A DNA stretch of 64,000 nucleotides from Prevotella sp. OH937_COT-195 (GTDB lineage Bacteria > Bacteroidota > Bacteroidia > Bacteroidales > Bacteroidaceae): the NCBI RefSeq assembly GCF_003932845.1, contig NZ_RQZH01000010.1:1-64000 (forward strand), read 5' to 3'. Below the pieces are notes generated by a model. The model saw nothing but the letters and a program-made list of their open reading frames with translations, made no database searches and was not told the origin of the DNA. The position numbers and the translations under genes were made by a program. Position 1 is the first letter of the stretch. Every line of letters starts with the position of its first letter. Positions 44,677 to 54,049 of the stretch are shown here, in pieces.

Positions 44677-44759
44677 CAAAATCGCCCGTTTTGCATTACA
44701 AATTCGCCGAAATTGCTCACCAAAACCGCCTGATTTGATTTTCAAATTCGGCGATTTTA
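44677..44759. repeat. Phased 17-nt palindrome array, copy C (4 units, 22-nt period)
   Basis: Units at 44677-44693, 44699-44715 (CAAATTCGCCGAAATTG), 44721-44737 and 44743-44759, centres exactly 22 nt apart. Spacers are CATTA, CTCAC and ATTTT, unrelated to one another. The array lies between the divergent DUF2723 and methyltransferase units, about 155 nt upstream of the first and 45 nt upstream of the -33 of the second. Confidence 0.9.
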
Positions 44760-44803
44760 CCATTTAAGAAAAAACAAACAAGGTGTATTTTCGTCGTTTT
44801 TCT

Positions 44804-44833
44804 TTGCCGTATCGAATAAAAAAAGTAACTTTG
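44804..44833 (+). promoter_or_regulatory. Promoter of the small gene and rRNA methyltransferase
   Basis: TTG (44804-44806), 19 nt, TAACTTTG (44826-44833). Confidence 0.7.
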
Positions 44834-44869
44834 CAGCGATTTTCTTATTTTTATTGACACACCACCGAG

Positions 44870-44983
44870 ATGAGTACAGGCAATATTAATCAGACTATAA
44901 TGCAGGCTGTGGGAGAATTGTCGGCAGGCAGGTTGCTTGTACCGTTATATAAATTTAGCGTCAAAAAGGAAAAACAAAAATAA
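44870..44983 (+). CDS. 37-residue small protein before the rRNA methyltransferase
   Basis: ATG at 44870 to TAA at 44981-44983. It opens MSTGNINQTIMQAVGELSAG and ends with a basic run, VKKEKQK. It begins 37 nt after the -7 element and ends 18 nt before the methyltransferase ATG. Its amphipathic composition and position favour a real small protein or leader peptide. No family is known to me. Confidence 0.45.
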   Translation: MSTGNINQTIMQAVGELSAGRLLVPLYKFSVKKEKQK

Positions 44984-45001
44984 CAACATACATAAAATTT
45001 G

Positions 45002-46573
45002 ATGAACGAAGAATTTGAACTCATAGCCAAAACCTTCATGGGATTAGAGCCGGTATTGGCAGAAGAACTCTCAAACCTTGGAGCAAACAACGTGGAAATT
45101 GGTCGCCGGATGGTTTCATTCACCGGTGGAAAGGAATTGATGTATCGTGCAAATTTCCAGTTGCATACGGCAATACGGATACTAAAACCCATCAGCAGGT
45201 TCAAGGCACGCTGTGCAGAGGACGTTTACGAGAATGTGAAAAACATCGACTGGAGTGAATACATGGACAACAAGACAACGTTTGCCGTGGATTCTGTGGT
45301 GTTCTCCGAAGAATTCAGACACTCCAAGTTTGTGGCATATAAGGTTAAGGACGCCATTGCCGACCAGTTCCGCGAGAAAAGCGGCGAACGCCCTAACGTG
45401 TCGGTGGCAAATCCCGACCTGCGTCTGCATATACACATAGCAGACGAGGATGCAACACTATGTCTCGACTCGTCGGGCGAGAGTCTGCATCGCCGCGGGT
45501 ATCGTCAGGACTCGGTGGAAGCACCGCTCAACGAAGTGCTTGCCGCCGGAATGATACTAATGACGGGCTGGAAAGGAGAGACGGATTTCATAGATCCCAT
45601 GTGCGGTTCCGGTACATTGCTGATAGAGGCGGCACTAATAGCACGCAACATATCGCCGGGGGTGTTCCGCAAGGAGTATGCTTTCGAGAAATGGGCAGAT
45701 TTTGACAAAGAACTGTTCGATGAGATTTATAATGACGATTCGGGCGAGCGTGAGTTTCATCATCACATCTACGGCTACGACATAGACCCGAAAGCTGTGG
45801 GTAAGGCACGCATGAACGTCAAGGCTGCGGGACTTACGCAGTGTGTGACGATAGAGCAACAAGATTTTAAAGATTTCTCACAGCCGGAGGAGAAAGCGAT
45901 ACTTGTCACCAATCCGCCGTACGGAGAACGCATAAGCACACCTAACCTGCTTGCCACTTACAAAATGATTGGCGAGAAGTTGAAGAATGCTTTCACAGGG
46001 AACACGGCATGGGTGCTCTCTTACCGTGAAGAATGTTTCGACCAGATAGGACTGAAACCGTCGATAAAAATTCCCGTATTCAATGGTTCGTTGGAATGCG
46101 AGTTCCGCAAATACCAGATGTTCGAAGGAAAGTTCCGCGATTTCCGCAGCGATGGAAACGAAATAAAGACAGAGGAAGAAAAGGCGGCCATGGCAGAGAA
46201 ACGCCGTTTCAAGGAACATCGCGAGTTTAAAAAGAGACTCGACGAAGACGCGGAGATGGAAGCCGGCGACATTCGTTCGTTCACATTCAAACACCATCCG
46301 GCATACGAAATATCCAAACAGCGCATAGAAAGAATAAAGAGGGATCGCAAGAATGCTGGCCAAAATGATTATCGTGAGGGACGTGAACGCAGAACCGAAA
46401 GAGGCGATAAACGGCATGAAGGATATAGACGCGATGGCAGACGGGGCGGAGATTTCCGTCGTGGACGAGACAATAATGACCGTGGACGAGACTTCCGCAA
46501 TGGCGGTAGACAATCAAAAGGAGGTTATAAGCGTGAATTTAAAAGCAAAGAAAGGCGTAGATATGAAGATTAA
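45002..46573 (+). CDS. rlmL: 23S rRNA guanine-N2 methyltransferase, RlmL-type
   Basis: 523 residues from the ATG at 45002. A THUMP-type N-terminal region (about 50-160) is followed by a Rossmann methyltransferase with DPMCGSGTLLIEAALIARN near 200 and the NPPYGER catalytic motif typical of N2-guanine methyltransferases. The last 65 residues are very rich in Arg, Gly and Asp, with repeated RRDGRRGGD-like steps, an added RNA-binding tail not part of the core enzyme. It overlaps the following peptidase gene by 11 nt. The E. coli homologue RlmL modifies G2445; the site here is inferred. Confidence 0.85.
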   Translation: MNEEFELIAKTFMGLEPVLAEELSNLGANNVEIGRRMVSFTGGKELMYRANFQLHTAIRILKPISRFKARCAEDVYENVKNIDWSEYMDNKTTFAVDSVVFSEEFRHSKFVAYKVKDAIADQFREKSGERPNVSVANPDLRLHIHIADEDATLCLDSSGESLHRRGYRQDSVEAPLNEVLAAGMILMTGWKGETDFIDPMCGSGTLLIEAALIARNISPGVFRKEYAFEKWADFDKELFDEIYNDDSGEREFHHHIYGYDIDPKAVGKARMNVKAAGLTQCVTIEQQDFKDFSQPEEKAILVTNPPYGERISTPNLLATYKMIGEKLKNAFTGNTAWVLSYREECFDQIGLKPSIKIPVFNGSLECEFRKYQMFEGKFRDFRSDGNEIKTEEEKAAMAEKRRFKEHREFKKRLDEDAEMEAGDIRSFTFKHHPAYEISKQRIERIKRDRKNAGQNDYREGRERRTERGDKRHEGYRRDGRRGGDFRRGRDNNDRGRDFRNGGRQSKGGYKREFKSKERRRYED

Positions 46574-48728
46574 AAATGTTTTATTGTTTATGTCACTGGT
46601 AATGATACCGATGGGCGGAATGGCTCAAGACAAACTTTTTACTCTTGAAGACATCAACTATGGTGGCACTAACTATCGGAAGATGGTGCCGGAGAATAAG
46701 TGGTTTGCATGGTGGGGAGACGAGTTGGTGCGTCTCGACATAGATGCTTGTTATCTTGTTGACAAGAAAAAACACACCGAGAAAGTGCTTGCAAGCACAG
46801 AGGAAATAAACAAATGGGCAGGAACGAAAGATTCGCAGACATTCCGACATTTCTACAATGTCTCGTTCCCGTATGCCGACAAACCGTACGTCATGATACA
46901 GAACGGCAGCGAGCGCATGCTCATCGATTTCAAAAAACACACTGTGGTATGGAGACAGTCGTGCACGGACGAGAGCAACGGGGAATGGAACAAAGAAAGC
47001 CGAGCCGTGGCTTATGTCAGGGAACATCAATTGTTTGTGAGAGATGCAGACAACGAAGAACGACAACTGACAACCGATGGCAGCAGGGATATTGTTTATG
47101 GAACTGCCGTACACCGTGATGAGTTCGGAATATCGAAAGGCACTTTTTGGAGCAACGACGGAATGAAACTGGCTTTTTATCGCATGGATCAGTCTATGGT
47201 GGCAGATTATCCGCAGGTAAACATAGACCCGAGCATTGCAGCATGCGAGCCGGACAAATACCCAATGGCTGGCGAAATGTCACACAAAGTTACAGTGGGG
47301 GTTTATGACATAAAAACGAAAAACATTGTCTATCTGAAAGCAGGCGACCCCACAGACAGGTATTTCACAAATATATCATGGTCACTGGACAGCAAAACGA
47401 TATACATGTTCGAACTTAATCGTGACCAAAACGACTGCCGACTTGTGAGTTACGATGCCACAACCGGCGAGCGCGTTGTTGAACTTTATCGAGAGACATC
47501 GGAAAAATATGTAGAGCCGTTGCATCCCGTAATGTTCTTGCCATGGGACAAAACCAAGTTCGTCATGCAAAGTCAGAAAGATGGATATAACCACCTTTAC
47601 CTTTTCGACAAGTCTGGAAAAGAATTGAAACAGTTGACAAAAGGAGAATGGGTTGTGATGGAAGTGTGCGGATTCAATGAGAAAAACAAATCTGTAATCA
47701 TAGCGGCAAACAAGGACAATGCCATTCAGAGAAATATTTACATGGTGAATGTGACCGACGGGAAAATGTCTCGACTCGACAATGGTCGCGGATGGCACAA
47801 CGCAAACATATCGGAGTCGGGGACTTGGTTCTATGACAACTATTCCGAGCCGGACGTTCCACGCGTCATCAATATAGCACAGACTAATGCCAAGAGCGGA
47901 ACTGCGGCAGACGCAAAGCCTTACATGAAGGCGGCAGACCCGTGGAAAGGCTACCGAATACCGGAGTTCTTGTCGGGTAAGATAAAAGCGGCCGACGGTA
48001 CGACAGATTTGTATTACCGAATGGTTAGACCGGCAGATTTTGACGCATCGAAGAAATATCCCACTGTGGTATATGTGTATGGAGGCCCTCATGCACATAA
48101 TGTTGACGCACGGTGGCACTGGAGCAGCCGTTCGTGGGAAACTTACATGGCACAAAAAGGGTATGTTCTTTTCATTATGGACAATCGCGGCAGCGAGAAC
48201 AGAGGGCGCGACTTCGAACAAGCAACATTCCGTCAACTGGGACAGGTAGAGATGGCAGACCAAATGAAAGGTGTGGAATATCTCAAGTCGCTGCCATACG
48301 TTGACCAAGAAAAGATAGGCGTTCACGGATGGAGTTTCGGTGGCTTTATGACAATATCACTTATGGTAAACCATCCCGATGTATTTAAAGTGGGAGTTGC
48401 CGGGGGACCTGTAATCGATTGGAAATGGTACGAGGTGATGTATGGCGAGCGTTATATGGACACACCGCAGACCAATCCGGAAGGATATGCCAAGACATCA
48501 CTGCTGCCGAGAGCAAAAGATTTGAAAGGAAAACTGCAGATAATAACAGGATATAACGATCCTACAGTTGTGCCGCAGCATTGCCTTTCGTTCATAAAGA
48601 AGTGTATAGAGGTGGGCACGCAGCCGGATTTCTTCGTATATCCGGGCGAACCGCACAACATGAGAGGACATCAGAGTGTGCATCTACATGAACGAATAAC
48701 GCAGTATTTCGAGGATTACCTGAAGTAA
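46563..48728 (+). CDS. Secreted S9 prolyl peptidase, dipeptidyl peptidase IV-like
   Basis: 721 residues from the ATG at 46563, which overlaps the end of the methyltransferase gene; the frame is open 210 nt further up but that part is not protein-like. The signal peptide is MKIKNVLLFMSLVMIPMGGMAQ. A beta-propeller fills residues 50-480, then the alpha/beta-hydrolase domain with Ser591 in GWSFGG, Asp666 in GYNDPTVVP and His698 in EPHNMRG. It would cleave X-Pro or X-Ala dipeptides in the periplasm. The cellular role is peptide use. Confidence 0.9.
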   Translation: MKIKNVLLFMSLVMIPMGGMAQDKLFTLEDINYGGTNYRKMVPENKWFAWWGDELVRLDIDACYLVDKKKHTEKVLASTEEINKWAGTKDSQTFRHFYNVSFPYADKPYVMIQNGSERMLIDFKKHTVVWRQSCTDESNGEWNKESRAVAYVREHQLFVRDADNEERQLTTDGSRDIVYGTAVHRDEFGISKGTFWSNDGMKLAFYRMDQSMVADYPQVNIDPSIAACEPDKYPMAGEMSHKVTVGVYDIKTKNIVYLKAGDPTDRYFTNISWSLDSKTIYMFELNRDQNDCRLVSYDATTGERVVELYRETSEKYVEPLHPVMFLPWDKTKFVMQSQKDGYNHLYLFDKSGKELKQLTKGEWVVMEVCGFNEKNKSVIIAANKDNAIQRNIYMVNVTDGKMSRLDNGRGWHNANISESGTWFYDNYSEPDVPRVINIAQTNAKSGTAADAKPYMKAADPWKGYRIPEFLSGKIKAADGTTDLYYRMVRPADFDASKKYPTVVYVYGGPHAHNVDARWHWSSRSWETYMAQKGYVLFIMDNRGSENRGRDFEQATFRQLGQVEMADQMKGVEYLKSLPYVDQEKIGVHGWSFGGFMTISLMVNHPDVFKVGVAGGPVIDWKWYEVMYGERYMDTPQTNPEGYAKTSLLPRAKDLKGKLQIITGYNDPTVVPQHCLSFIKKCIEVGTQPDFFVYPGEPHNMRGHQSVHLHERITQYFEDYLK

Positions 48729-48749
48729 CGTTGAGGATATTATTAAATT

Positions 48750-48829
48750 AAGGAGTTAAGACAACACATCTTCCGACGGATAAATAAAAAGTATTTTTAT
48801 GGAATATGTTGTCTTAACTCCTTATTTTT
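48750..48829 (+). terminator. Long-stem terminator after the S9 peptidase
   Basis: AAGGAGTTAAGACAACA (48750-48766) and its perfect complement TGTTGTCTTAACTCCTT (48807-48823), a 17-bp stem with a 40-nt loop, then ATTTTTT. Confidence 0.75.
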
Positions 48830-48877
48830 TAACTCTTAAAATCCCATTTTTTCGAACCATTCTCTCTCAATCTCCAA

Positions 48878-50107
48878 ATGGAAATGTCAAAAAGAATAGC
48901 AATCATCGGTGGCGGAGCAGCCGGCTTCTTTGCAGCAATAAGAGCAAAGGAGATAGATCCGAATGCTGTTGTTACAATCTTTGAAAAGGGTAGTGTGCCA
49001 TTGGCAAAGGTTGGGATAACCGGAGGTGGGCGGTGCAATCTCACAAATACATTTGCAAATGTTACCGACCTGAAAAAAGTTTATCCGCGTGGGGATAAGT
49101 TGATGAAACGTCTTTTCAAAACATTTGACCATAAAGATACATTACGTTGGTTTGAAAAACGTGGAGTACCTTTGGTGGAACAAGAAGACGAATGTGTGTT
49201 CCCACGCTCGCAAGATGCACAATCTATTGTGAGGTGTCTCCTCAACGAGGGACGCAGGTTGGGTGTAAACATAAAGACGGAGCATGTATTGTTGCGCATG
49301 GAAAAAGAAGAAAAGCATTTTCTTTTATTCTTTAATAAAAACAAAAAACGTGTTGAAACAGACAAAGTTGTGGTAACTACCGGAGGACATCATCGTATTT
49401 CCTCGTTTGATTACATTGCAAATGTCGGTCACGATATTTCAGAACCTGTTCCATCTCTATTCACATTCAACATCGCAGATAAACATTTGCGCAATCTTAT
49501 GGGTACGGTTGTTGAGAATGTTTCGGTGGGAATTGTAGGAGAGAAAATGCGCGGCGACGGTTCGCTGCTCATCACCCATTGGGGAATGAGCGGTCCTGCG
49601 GTGCTGCGTCTGTCGTCATTCGCAGCACGTATTGTGAGTGAACGGCAATATAGTTTTGATATATCGGTAAACTGGATAGGTCTTACAGACAGATCTTTAA
49701 TTTTGGAAAACATTGAGAGAACGGCACATGAGAATGCCGCAAAGATAATCACTAACGCACGACCATACGATATTCCTGCAAGACTGTGGGATTATATGAT
49801 TGTGAAAATTGGTATTCCTGCGGATAAGAGATGGGGAGAGACAGGAAAGAAATTGCACAACAAGATTGTAGAAATGCTTACAAATGATATATATCATGTT
49901 GAAGGAAAGAGTCGTTGGCGTGACGAATTTGTTACATGCGGCGGCGTGTCGCTATCATCAATAGACTCCAATACGCTCGAAAGCAAGCATGTCCCCGGAC
50001 TTTTTTTTGCCGGTGAAGTAACCGACGTTGATGCCGTAACGGGTGGTTTCAATCTGCAGGCGGCATGGACGATGGGATATGTTGCGGGAGAGAATGCCTC
50101 GAAGTAA
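48878..50107 (+). CDS. FAD-dependent oxidoreductase, HI0933/BaiN family
   Basis: 409 residues. IAIIGGGAAGFFAAIRAKE at the start is the FAD dinucleotide fold. GITGGGRCNLTN, GWTFxRSQ-like CVFPRSQDAQSIV, and the C-terminal FAGEVTDVDAVTGGFNLQ are signatures of this flavoprotein group. A second possible start is the ATG at 48884. BaiN of gut clostridia is proposed to act in bile-acid dehydroxylation, but most members have no known substrate, so I leave the function open. Confidence 0.85.
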   Translation: MEMSKRIAIIGGGAAGFFAAIRAKEIDPNAVVTIFEKGSVPLAKVGITGGGRCNLTNTFANVTDLKKVYPRGDKLMKRLFKTFDHKDTLRWFEKRGVPLVEQEDECVFPRSQDAQSIVRCLLNEGRRLGVNIKTEHVLLRMEKEEKHFLLFFNKNKKRVETDKVVVTTGGHHRISSFDYIANVGHDISEPVPSLFTFNIADKHLRNLMGTVVENVSVGIVGEKMRGDGSLLITHWGMSGPAVLRLSSFAARIVSERQYSFDISVNWIGLTDRSLILENIERTAHENAAKIITNARPYDIPARLWDYMIVKIGIPADKRWGETGKKLHNKIVEMLTNDIYHVEGKSRWRDEFVTCGGVSLSSIDSNTLESKHVPGLFFAGEVTDVDAVTGGFNLQAAWTMGYVAGENASK

Positions 50108-50192
50108 CCATTCCATGATGTCTTTGTGACAAGAACTTATCAACCTATAATATAAAAATACATATTTTTCTTTCTTGTTACCATTTTTTGTT

Positions 50193-50396
50193 TATCTTTG
50201 CATCATGTTAATAATATGATTACATGGCTTTTAAATTATTCATGTACTTGACTTAAATACTTTGTATGCAAATAATAAAAAACAATACCAATATTACCGT
50301 TAATCGAATAAGTTAATTTACAATATTGAGCATGTTTAAAACAATCTTACAATAAAAACACTTGTTGTCAGATTGTTTTGTTTTAAAGTCTTTTTT
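50193..50396 (+). ncRNA. Candidate small RNA between the flavoprotein gene and purD
   Basis: This part of the 362-nt gap 50108-50469 has a promoter form TATCTTTG (50193-50200) and, 138 nt on, a hairpin of AAAACAATCT (50338-50347) with AGATTGTTTT (50370-50379) followed by GTTTTAAAGTCTTTTTTC. No frame of useful length lies between. The result would be an RNA of about 190 nt. The -33 TTG is at 15 nt spacing, which is shorter than the others here. The hairpin alone could instead end the flavoprotein transcript. Confidence 0.3.
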
Positions 50397-50440
50397 CTTT
50401 TAAACTTTCAAATAACTGCTAATATTACGGTGATTTGTTG

Positions 50441-50448
50441 TAACTTTG
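50441..50448 (+). promoter_or_regulatory. purD promoter -7 element
   Basis: TAACTTTG at 50441-50448, followed by GCAGTCG. It lies 21 nt before the ATG at 50470. No -33 TTG was found at normal spacing. Confidence 0.55.
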
Positions 50449-50469
50449 CAGTCGTAAATAAGAAACAAT

Positions 50470-51819
50470 ATGAGTATTAATTTTATAGTGCAACGAGTTC
50501 CTGTAAAGGAAAAGACTGTTTATTTTCCGGAAATAGATATGGTGAAATCAATGAGGATTTTGCTTCTTGGCTCCGGAGGGCGTGAACATGCCCTTGCATG
50601 GAAGATGGCACAGAGCGAAAAGTGCGAGAAACTATATATCGCACCGGGAAATGCAGGTACCGCTAATGTCGGCGAGAACGTGCCGATTGGTGTAAATGAG
50701 TTTGATAAAATTAAGGAATTTGCAGTAATCAACGGGATAAACATGGTTGTTGTAGGACCCGAAGATCCGCTCGTTAATGGCATATACGACGAGTTCGTAA
50801 ATGATGAACGTACCAAACATATACCGGTTATCGGACCGTCAAAACAAGGTGCCGTACTCGAAGGTTCTAAGGATTTCGCAAAAGATTTCATGCAACGTCA
50901 CAACATTCCCACGGCAAAATACAGAACGTTCGACGGTACTATGCTCGAAGAAGGATTGGAATATCTTGAGACGCTTAATGCACCGTATGTGCTGAAAGCC
51001 GACGGTTTGTGCGCCGGAAAGGGTGTACTCATATTGCCGACACTCGACGAGGCGAAGAAGGAACTGCGGGAGATGCTCGGTGGAATGTTCGGAAACGCAT
51101 CATCAAAGGTTGTAATAGAGGAATATCTTGACGGCATGGAATGTTCAGTGTTTGTTCTCACCGATGGAAAACATTATAAAATATTGCCAGAGGCAAAGGA
51201 TTACAAACGCATCGGAGAGCATGACACGGGACTAAACACCGGTGGCATGGGCAGTGTCACTCCTGTTCCTTTTGCCACGAAAGAGTGGATGGATAAGGTA
51301 GAAAAACGTATTATACAACCTACTGTTGAAGGTTTGGCAGAAGAAGGTATCGATTACAAAGGGTTTATATTCTTCGGACTTATAAACGTTGGAGGCGAGC
51401 CAATGGTGATAGAATACAACTGCCGTATGGGTGATCCGGAGACGGAGAGCGTGATGCTGAGACTGAAGAGTGACATCGTTGACCTTTTCCAAGGAGTTAT
51501 TCTCGGCGACCTTGACAAGCGGAAAGTGGAATTTGACGAGCGTGCCGTAGTTTGCGTAATGCTTGTTAGTGGAGGTTATCCGCAGGAATACAAAAAAGGA
51601 TATGTAATAGAAGGACTGGAAGATGTCAAAGAAAGTGTCGTGTTCCATTCCGGTACAATGGTAAAAGATGGCAAAATTGTTACAAACGGAGGACGCGTAA
51701 TAGCGGTGTCGTCATACGGAAAAGACAAGGAAGAGGCTCTTGCCAGGTCTTTTGCGGAGGCAGACAAGATAAGATTTACAGACAAGTATCTCCGTTCGGA
51801 CATCGGAAAAGATCTTTAA
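50470..51819 (+). CDS. purD: Phosphoribosylamine-glycine ligase
   Basis: 449 residues from the ATG at 50470; the usual PurD N-terminus ([18 protein letters not shown]) begins at a second ATG at 50551, so the first 27 residues may be an extension or may not be translated. The promoter permits either. The ATP-grasp enzyme makes glycinamide ribonucleotide in purine synthesis. [36 protein letters not shown] and [12 protein letters not shown] are conserved. It stands alone. Confidence 0.95.
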   Translation: MSINFIVQRVPVKEKTVYFPEIDMVKSMRILLLGSGGREHALAWKMAQSEKCEKLYIAPGNAGTANVGENVPIGVNEFDKIKEFAVINGINMVVVGPEDPLVNGIYDEFVNDERTKHIPVIGPSKQGAVLEGSKDFAKDFMQRHNIPTAKYRTFDGTMLEEGLEYLETLNAPYVLKADGLCAGKGVLILPTLDEAKKELREMLGGMFGNASSKVVIEEYLDGMECSVFVLTDGKHYKILPEAKDYKRIGEHDTGLNTGGMGSVTPVPFATKEWMDKVEKRIIQPTVEGLAEEGIDYKGFIFFGLINVGGEPMVIEYNCRMGDPETESVMLRLKSDIVDLFQGVILGDLDKRKVEFDERAVVCVMLVSGGYPQEYKKGYVIEGLEDVKESVVFHSGTMVKDGKIVTNGGRVIAVSSYGKDKEEALARSFAEADKIRFTDKYLRSDIGKDL

Positions 51820-51903
51820 CGTTCTCTCTACGCCCCAAATCGAAAACTTTATTTTGCGAAGTCGGGCGGAACATAGAGTGAAGAAATGCGAACAATATAA
51901 TAC

Positions 51904-52854
51904 ATGGTTAAGCGATTTCAAAACAGAATTGCAGAAGGAAGAATGACACTGCCGGTGATGAGTGTCATTGCCGCGGCAATATGGTTGGTGTCGGGACTCG
52001 TACAAAGGCAGTTGTGGCTTCCAGCCGCATGTTTTGCCATTACGGCCTTTTTGTTGGTAGAGTTGAACAATGCCAATTCTTTGATACGTATATACAGCCG
52101 TACTGTTTCGAGTGCATTCATGGTAATGATGTGCAGTTCGGTATATCTGCTTCCTTCGTTAAAAGGCGGAGTTATAGATGTGTGTGCAGTGTCGTTCTAT
52201 ATATTATTCCTGCATTCATTTCAGAATAACGATGCGTCAGGACGGGTATTTTATGCTTTTTTCTTTGTGGGGTTGGCCAGTGTTTTGTTTGTGCAAATGT
52301 TATTCTATGTGCCTTTATTGTTGGTCATGCTTTCAACAAACATGACAGCAATGGGTTGGCGTACATTATCTGCTTCGTTTTTAGGGCTCCTCCTTCCTTA
52401 TTGGTTCGTTGCGGGCTACTATGCTTTGGTTGGTGATTTTACGATTTTTACTGAACATTTCTTGTCAATAGCCGAGTTCGGGTCTGTTGCAGATTTATCC
52501 GGCATCAATGCTTATCAGTTTGCCACTTTTGCTTTTGTCGTTACATGTTCTATAATCGGAATAGTACATTTCTTGAGAAACAGCAATATGGACAAGATAC
52601 GCACCCGTATGATTTTCGAGATGTTCATAACAATGAATATTGCAACGATATTGTTCATAATATTACAGCCAATACATTTCGACATACTCATACGTATAGC
52701 CATAATAAATACAAGTCCGTTGATAGCACATTTCGTGTCGCTTACACACACAAGACTTACCAATATACTTACGATTCTTCTTTTGATAGTTGCCGTTTCA
52801 ATACCTTTAATAACTTTTTTCTTTAGCCTGTGGACTCCATTACTGACATTTTGA
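51904..52854 (+). CDS. Multi-pass inner-membrane protein of unknown function
   Basis: 316 residues with about nine hydrophobic segments and a short basic start (MVKRFQNRIAEGR). No transporter or enzyme motif is seen. Its 3' end overlaps the YqaA-like gene by 25 nt, so the two are probably translated together. Related proteins appear in Bacteroidales genomes next to purine genes and the gene begins 84 nt after purD. Confidence 0.7.
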   Translation: MVKRFQNRIAEGRMTLPVMSVIAAAIWLVSGLVQRQLWLPAACFAITAFLLVELNNANSLIRIYSRTVSSAFMVMMCSSVYLLPSLKGGVIDVCAVSFYILFLHSFQNNDASGRVFYAFFFVGLASVLFVQMLFYVPLLLVMLSTNMTAMGWRTLSASFLGLLLPYWFVAGYYALVGDFTIFTEHFLSIAEFGSVADLSGINAYQFATFAFVVTCSIIGIVHFLRNSNMDKIRTRMIFEMFITMNIATILFIILQPIHFDILIRIAIINTSPLIAHFVSLTHTRLTNILTILLLIVAVSIPLITFFFSLWTPLLTF

Positions 52855-53285
52855 TAGGATACGGATATTGGGGAATGCTCATATCTGCATTCTTTGCAGG
52901 CAGCATTTTCCCGTTCAGCAGCGAAGCGGTCATGCTTGCTTTGCTTGCAGCAGGACTCGACCCTTTACCGCTTATTGCCTATGGCAGCATAGGAAATGTT
53001 GCGGGTAGCATGTTAAATTACGGTGTTGGCAGGATGGGAAAAACAGAGTGGATTGAACGTTATCTGCGTATCAGCAAGAAAAACATGAATCGAGCAAGAA
53101 AGTTTATGGGAGCCCGTGGAGCACTGATGGGCTTCTTCGCATTCCTGCCAATACTTGGAAGCGCAATAGTCGTTCTGTTGGGACTTATGCGTTCCAACTT
53201 GTTGTTTACCATTTCAAGCATTACTACGGGCAAGGTGATACGTTATGTATTGCTTGTATATGGTGCAGGCTTGTTTGTATCTTAA
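52830..53285 (+). CDS. YqaA/DedA-like membrane protein
   Basis: 151 residues from a GTG at 52830; the first ATG in frame (residue 16) would remove the start of the first membrane segment. SEAVMLALLAAG, IGNVAGSMLNYGVGRMG and GFFAFLPILGSAIVVLLGLMR are features of the short YqaA branch of the DedA/VTT family, which moves or handles lipids in the inner membrane. The exact role is unknown. It overlaps the upstream membrane protein gene. Confidence 0.75.
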   Translation: MDSITDILIGYGYWGMLISAFFAGSIFPFSSEAVMLALLAAGLDPLPLIAYGSIGNVAGSMLNYGVGRMGKTEWIERYLRISKKNMNRARKFMGARGALMGFFAFLPILGSAIVVLLGLMRSNLLFTISSITTGKVIRYVLLVYGAGLFVS

Positions 53286-53374
53286 ATACAACTTTTTATG
53301 ATTACGCATAATGAAAAAAAGTTAATAAAGGCAATCTGCCGGTGTATAAATGCCGGTATTTCAGAATAATGTAT

Positions 53375-53382
53375 TAACTTTG
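53375..53382 (+). promoter_or_regulatory. rpsP promoter -7 element
   Basis: TAACTTTG at 53375-53382, 64 nt before the rpsP ATG. Confidence 0.5.
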
Positions 53383-53446
53383 CAGCCGCTACTACGTGAT
53401 GGTGGCATAAAATTCAAACCTATTTAACAAATAAACAAACAACAAA

Positions 53447-53986
53447 ATGGCAACAAAAATCAGATTGCAGCGCGGCGGTCGCAAGGGATACGCTTTCTAT
53501 CGCATTGTTATCGCTGACTCAAGAGCACCACGTGATGGTAGATTTACTGAGAAGATTGGTACTTACAACCCTAATACCAATCCGGCCACAGTAGATTTGA
53601 ATTTCGAACGTGCTCTCTATTGGGTAGAAACCGGAGCACAGCCCACAGACACAGTTCGCAATATCCTTAAAGATAAAGGTGTGTATCTTATGAAGCACCT
53701 GCGCGGCGGTATCAAGAAAGGGGCTTTCGATGAGGCGGCTGCACAGAGTAAGTTCGAAGAATGGAAGATTGCTAAAGAGAAAGGATTTGAGGCGGTACGC
53801 GAGTCGGATGCCAAGGCCAAGAAAGAGGCTGAGGCAAAAGAACTTGATGCCGAGAAGAAAATCAATGAGGCTATAGCAAAGAAAGTGGCTGACAAGAAAG
53901 CCGCAGAGGCTGCAGCCAAGGCAGAGGCTGCAGTTGCCGAAAATGCGGAAGAGACTTCTACGGAAGAAACACCTGCAGAGGCTTGA
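53447..53986 (+). CDS. rpsP: 30S ribosomal protein S16 with long C-terminal extension
   Basis: 179 residues, about twice the 80-90 of E. coli S16. Residues 1-85 are S16 ([38 protein letters not shown]). The rest is a charged Lys/Glu/Ala helix (about 100-160) and an acidic end, [12 protein letters not shown], whose last seven residues also end L9 here. A gene for RimM or TrmD is not adjacent. A terminator follows at 54008-54045. Confidence 0.95.
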   Translation: MATKIRLQRGGRKGYAFYRIVIADSRAPRDGRFTEKIGTYNPNTNPATVDLNFERALYWVETGAQPTDTVRNILKDKGVYLMKHLRGGIKKGAFDEAAAQSKFEEWKIAKEKGFEAVRESDAKAKKEAEAKELDAEKKINEAIAKKVADKKAAEAAAKAEAAVAENAEETSTEETPAEA

Positions 53987-54007
53987 TAAAAAAATTATCT
54001 TCATAAA

Positions 54008-54049
54008 ACGGGCGGAGTATTTTCAAAATGAGATACTCCGCTCGTTTTT
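54008..54049 (+). terminator. rpsP terminator
   Basis: ACGGGCGGAGTAT (54008-54020) and ATACTCCGCTCGT (54033-54045), one G-U pair, 12-nt loop, then TTTTC. The gap to the next gene runs to 54424 and also holds array D and a promoter. Confidence 0.8.
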
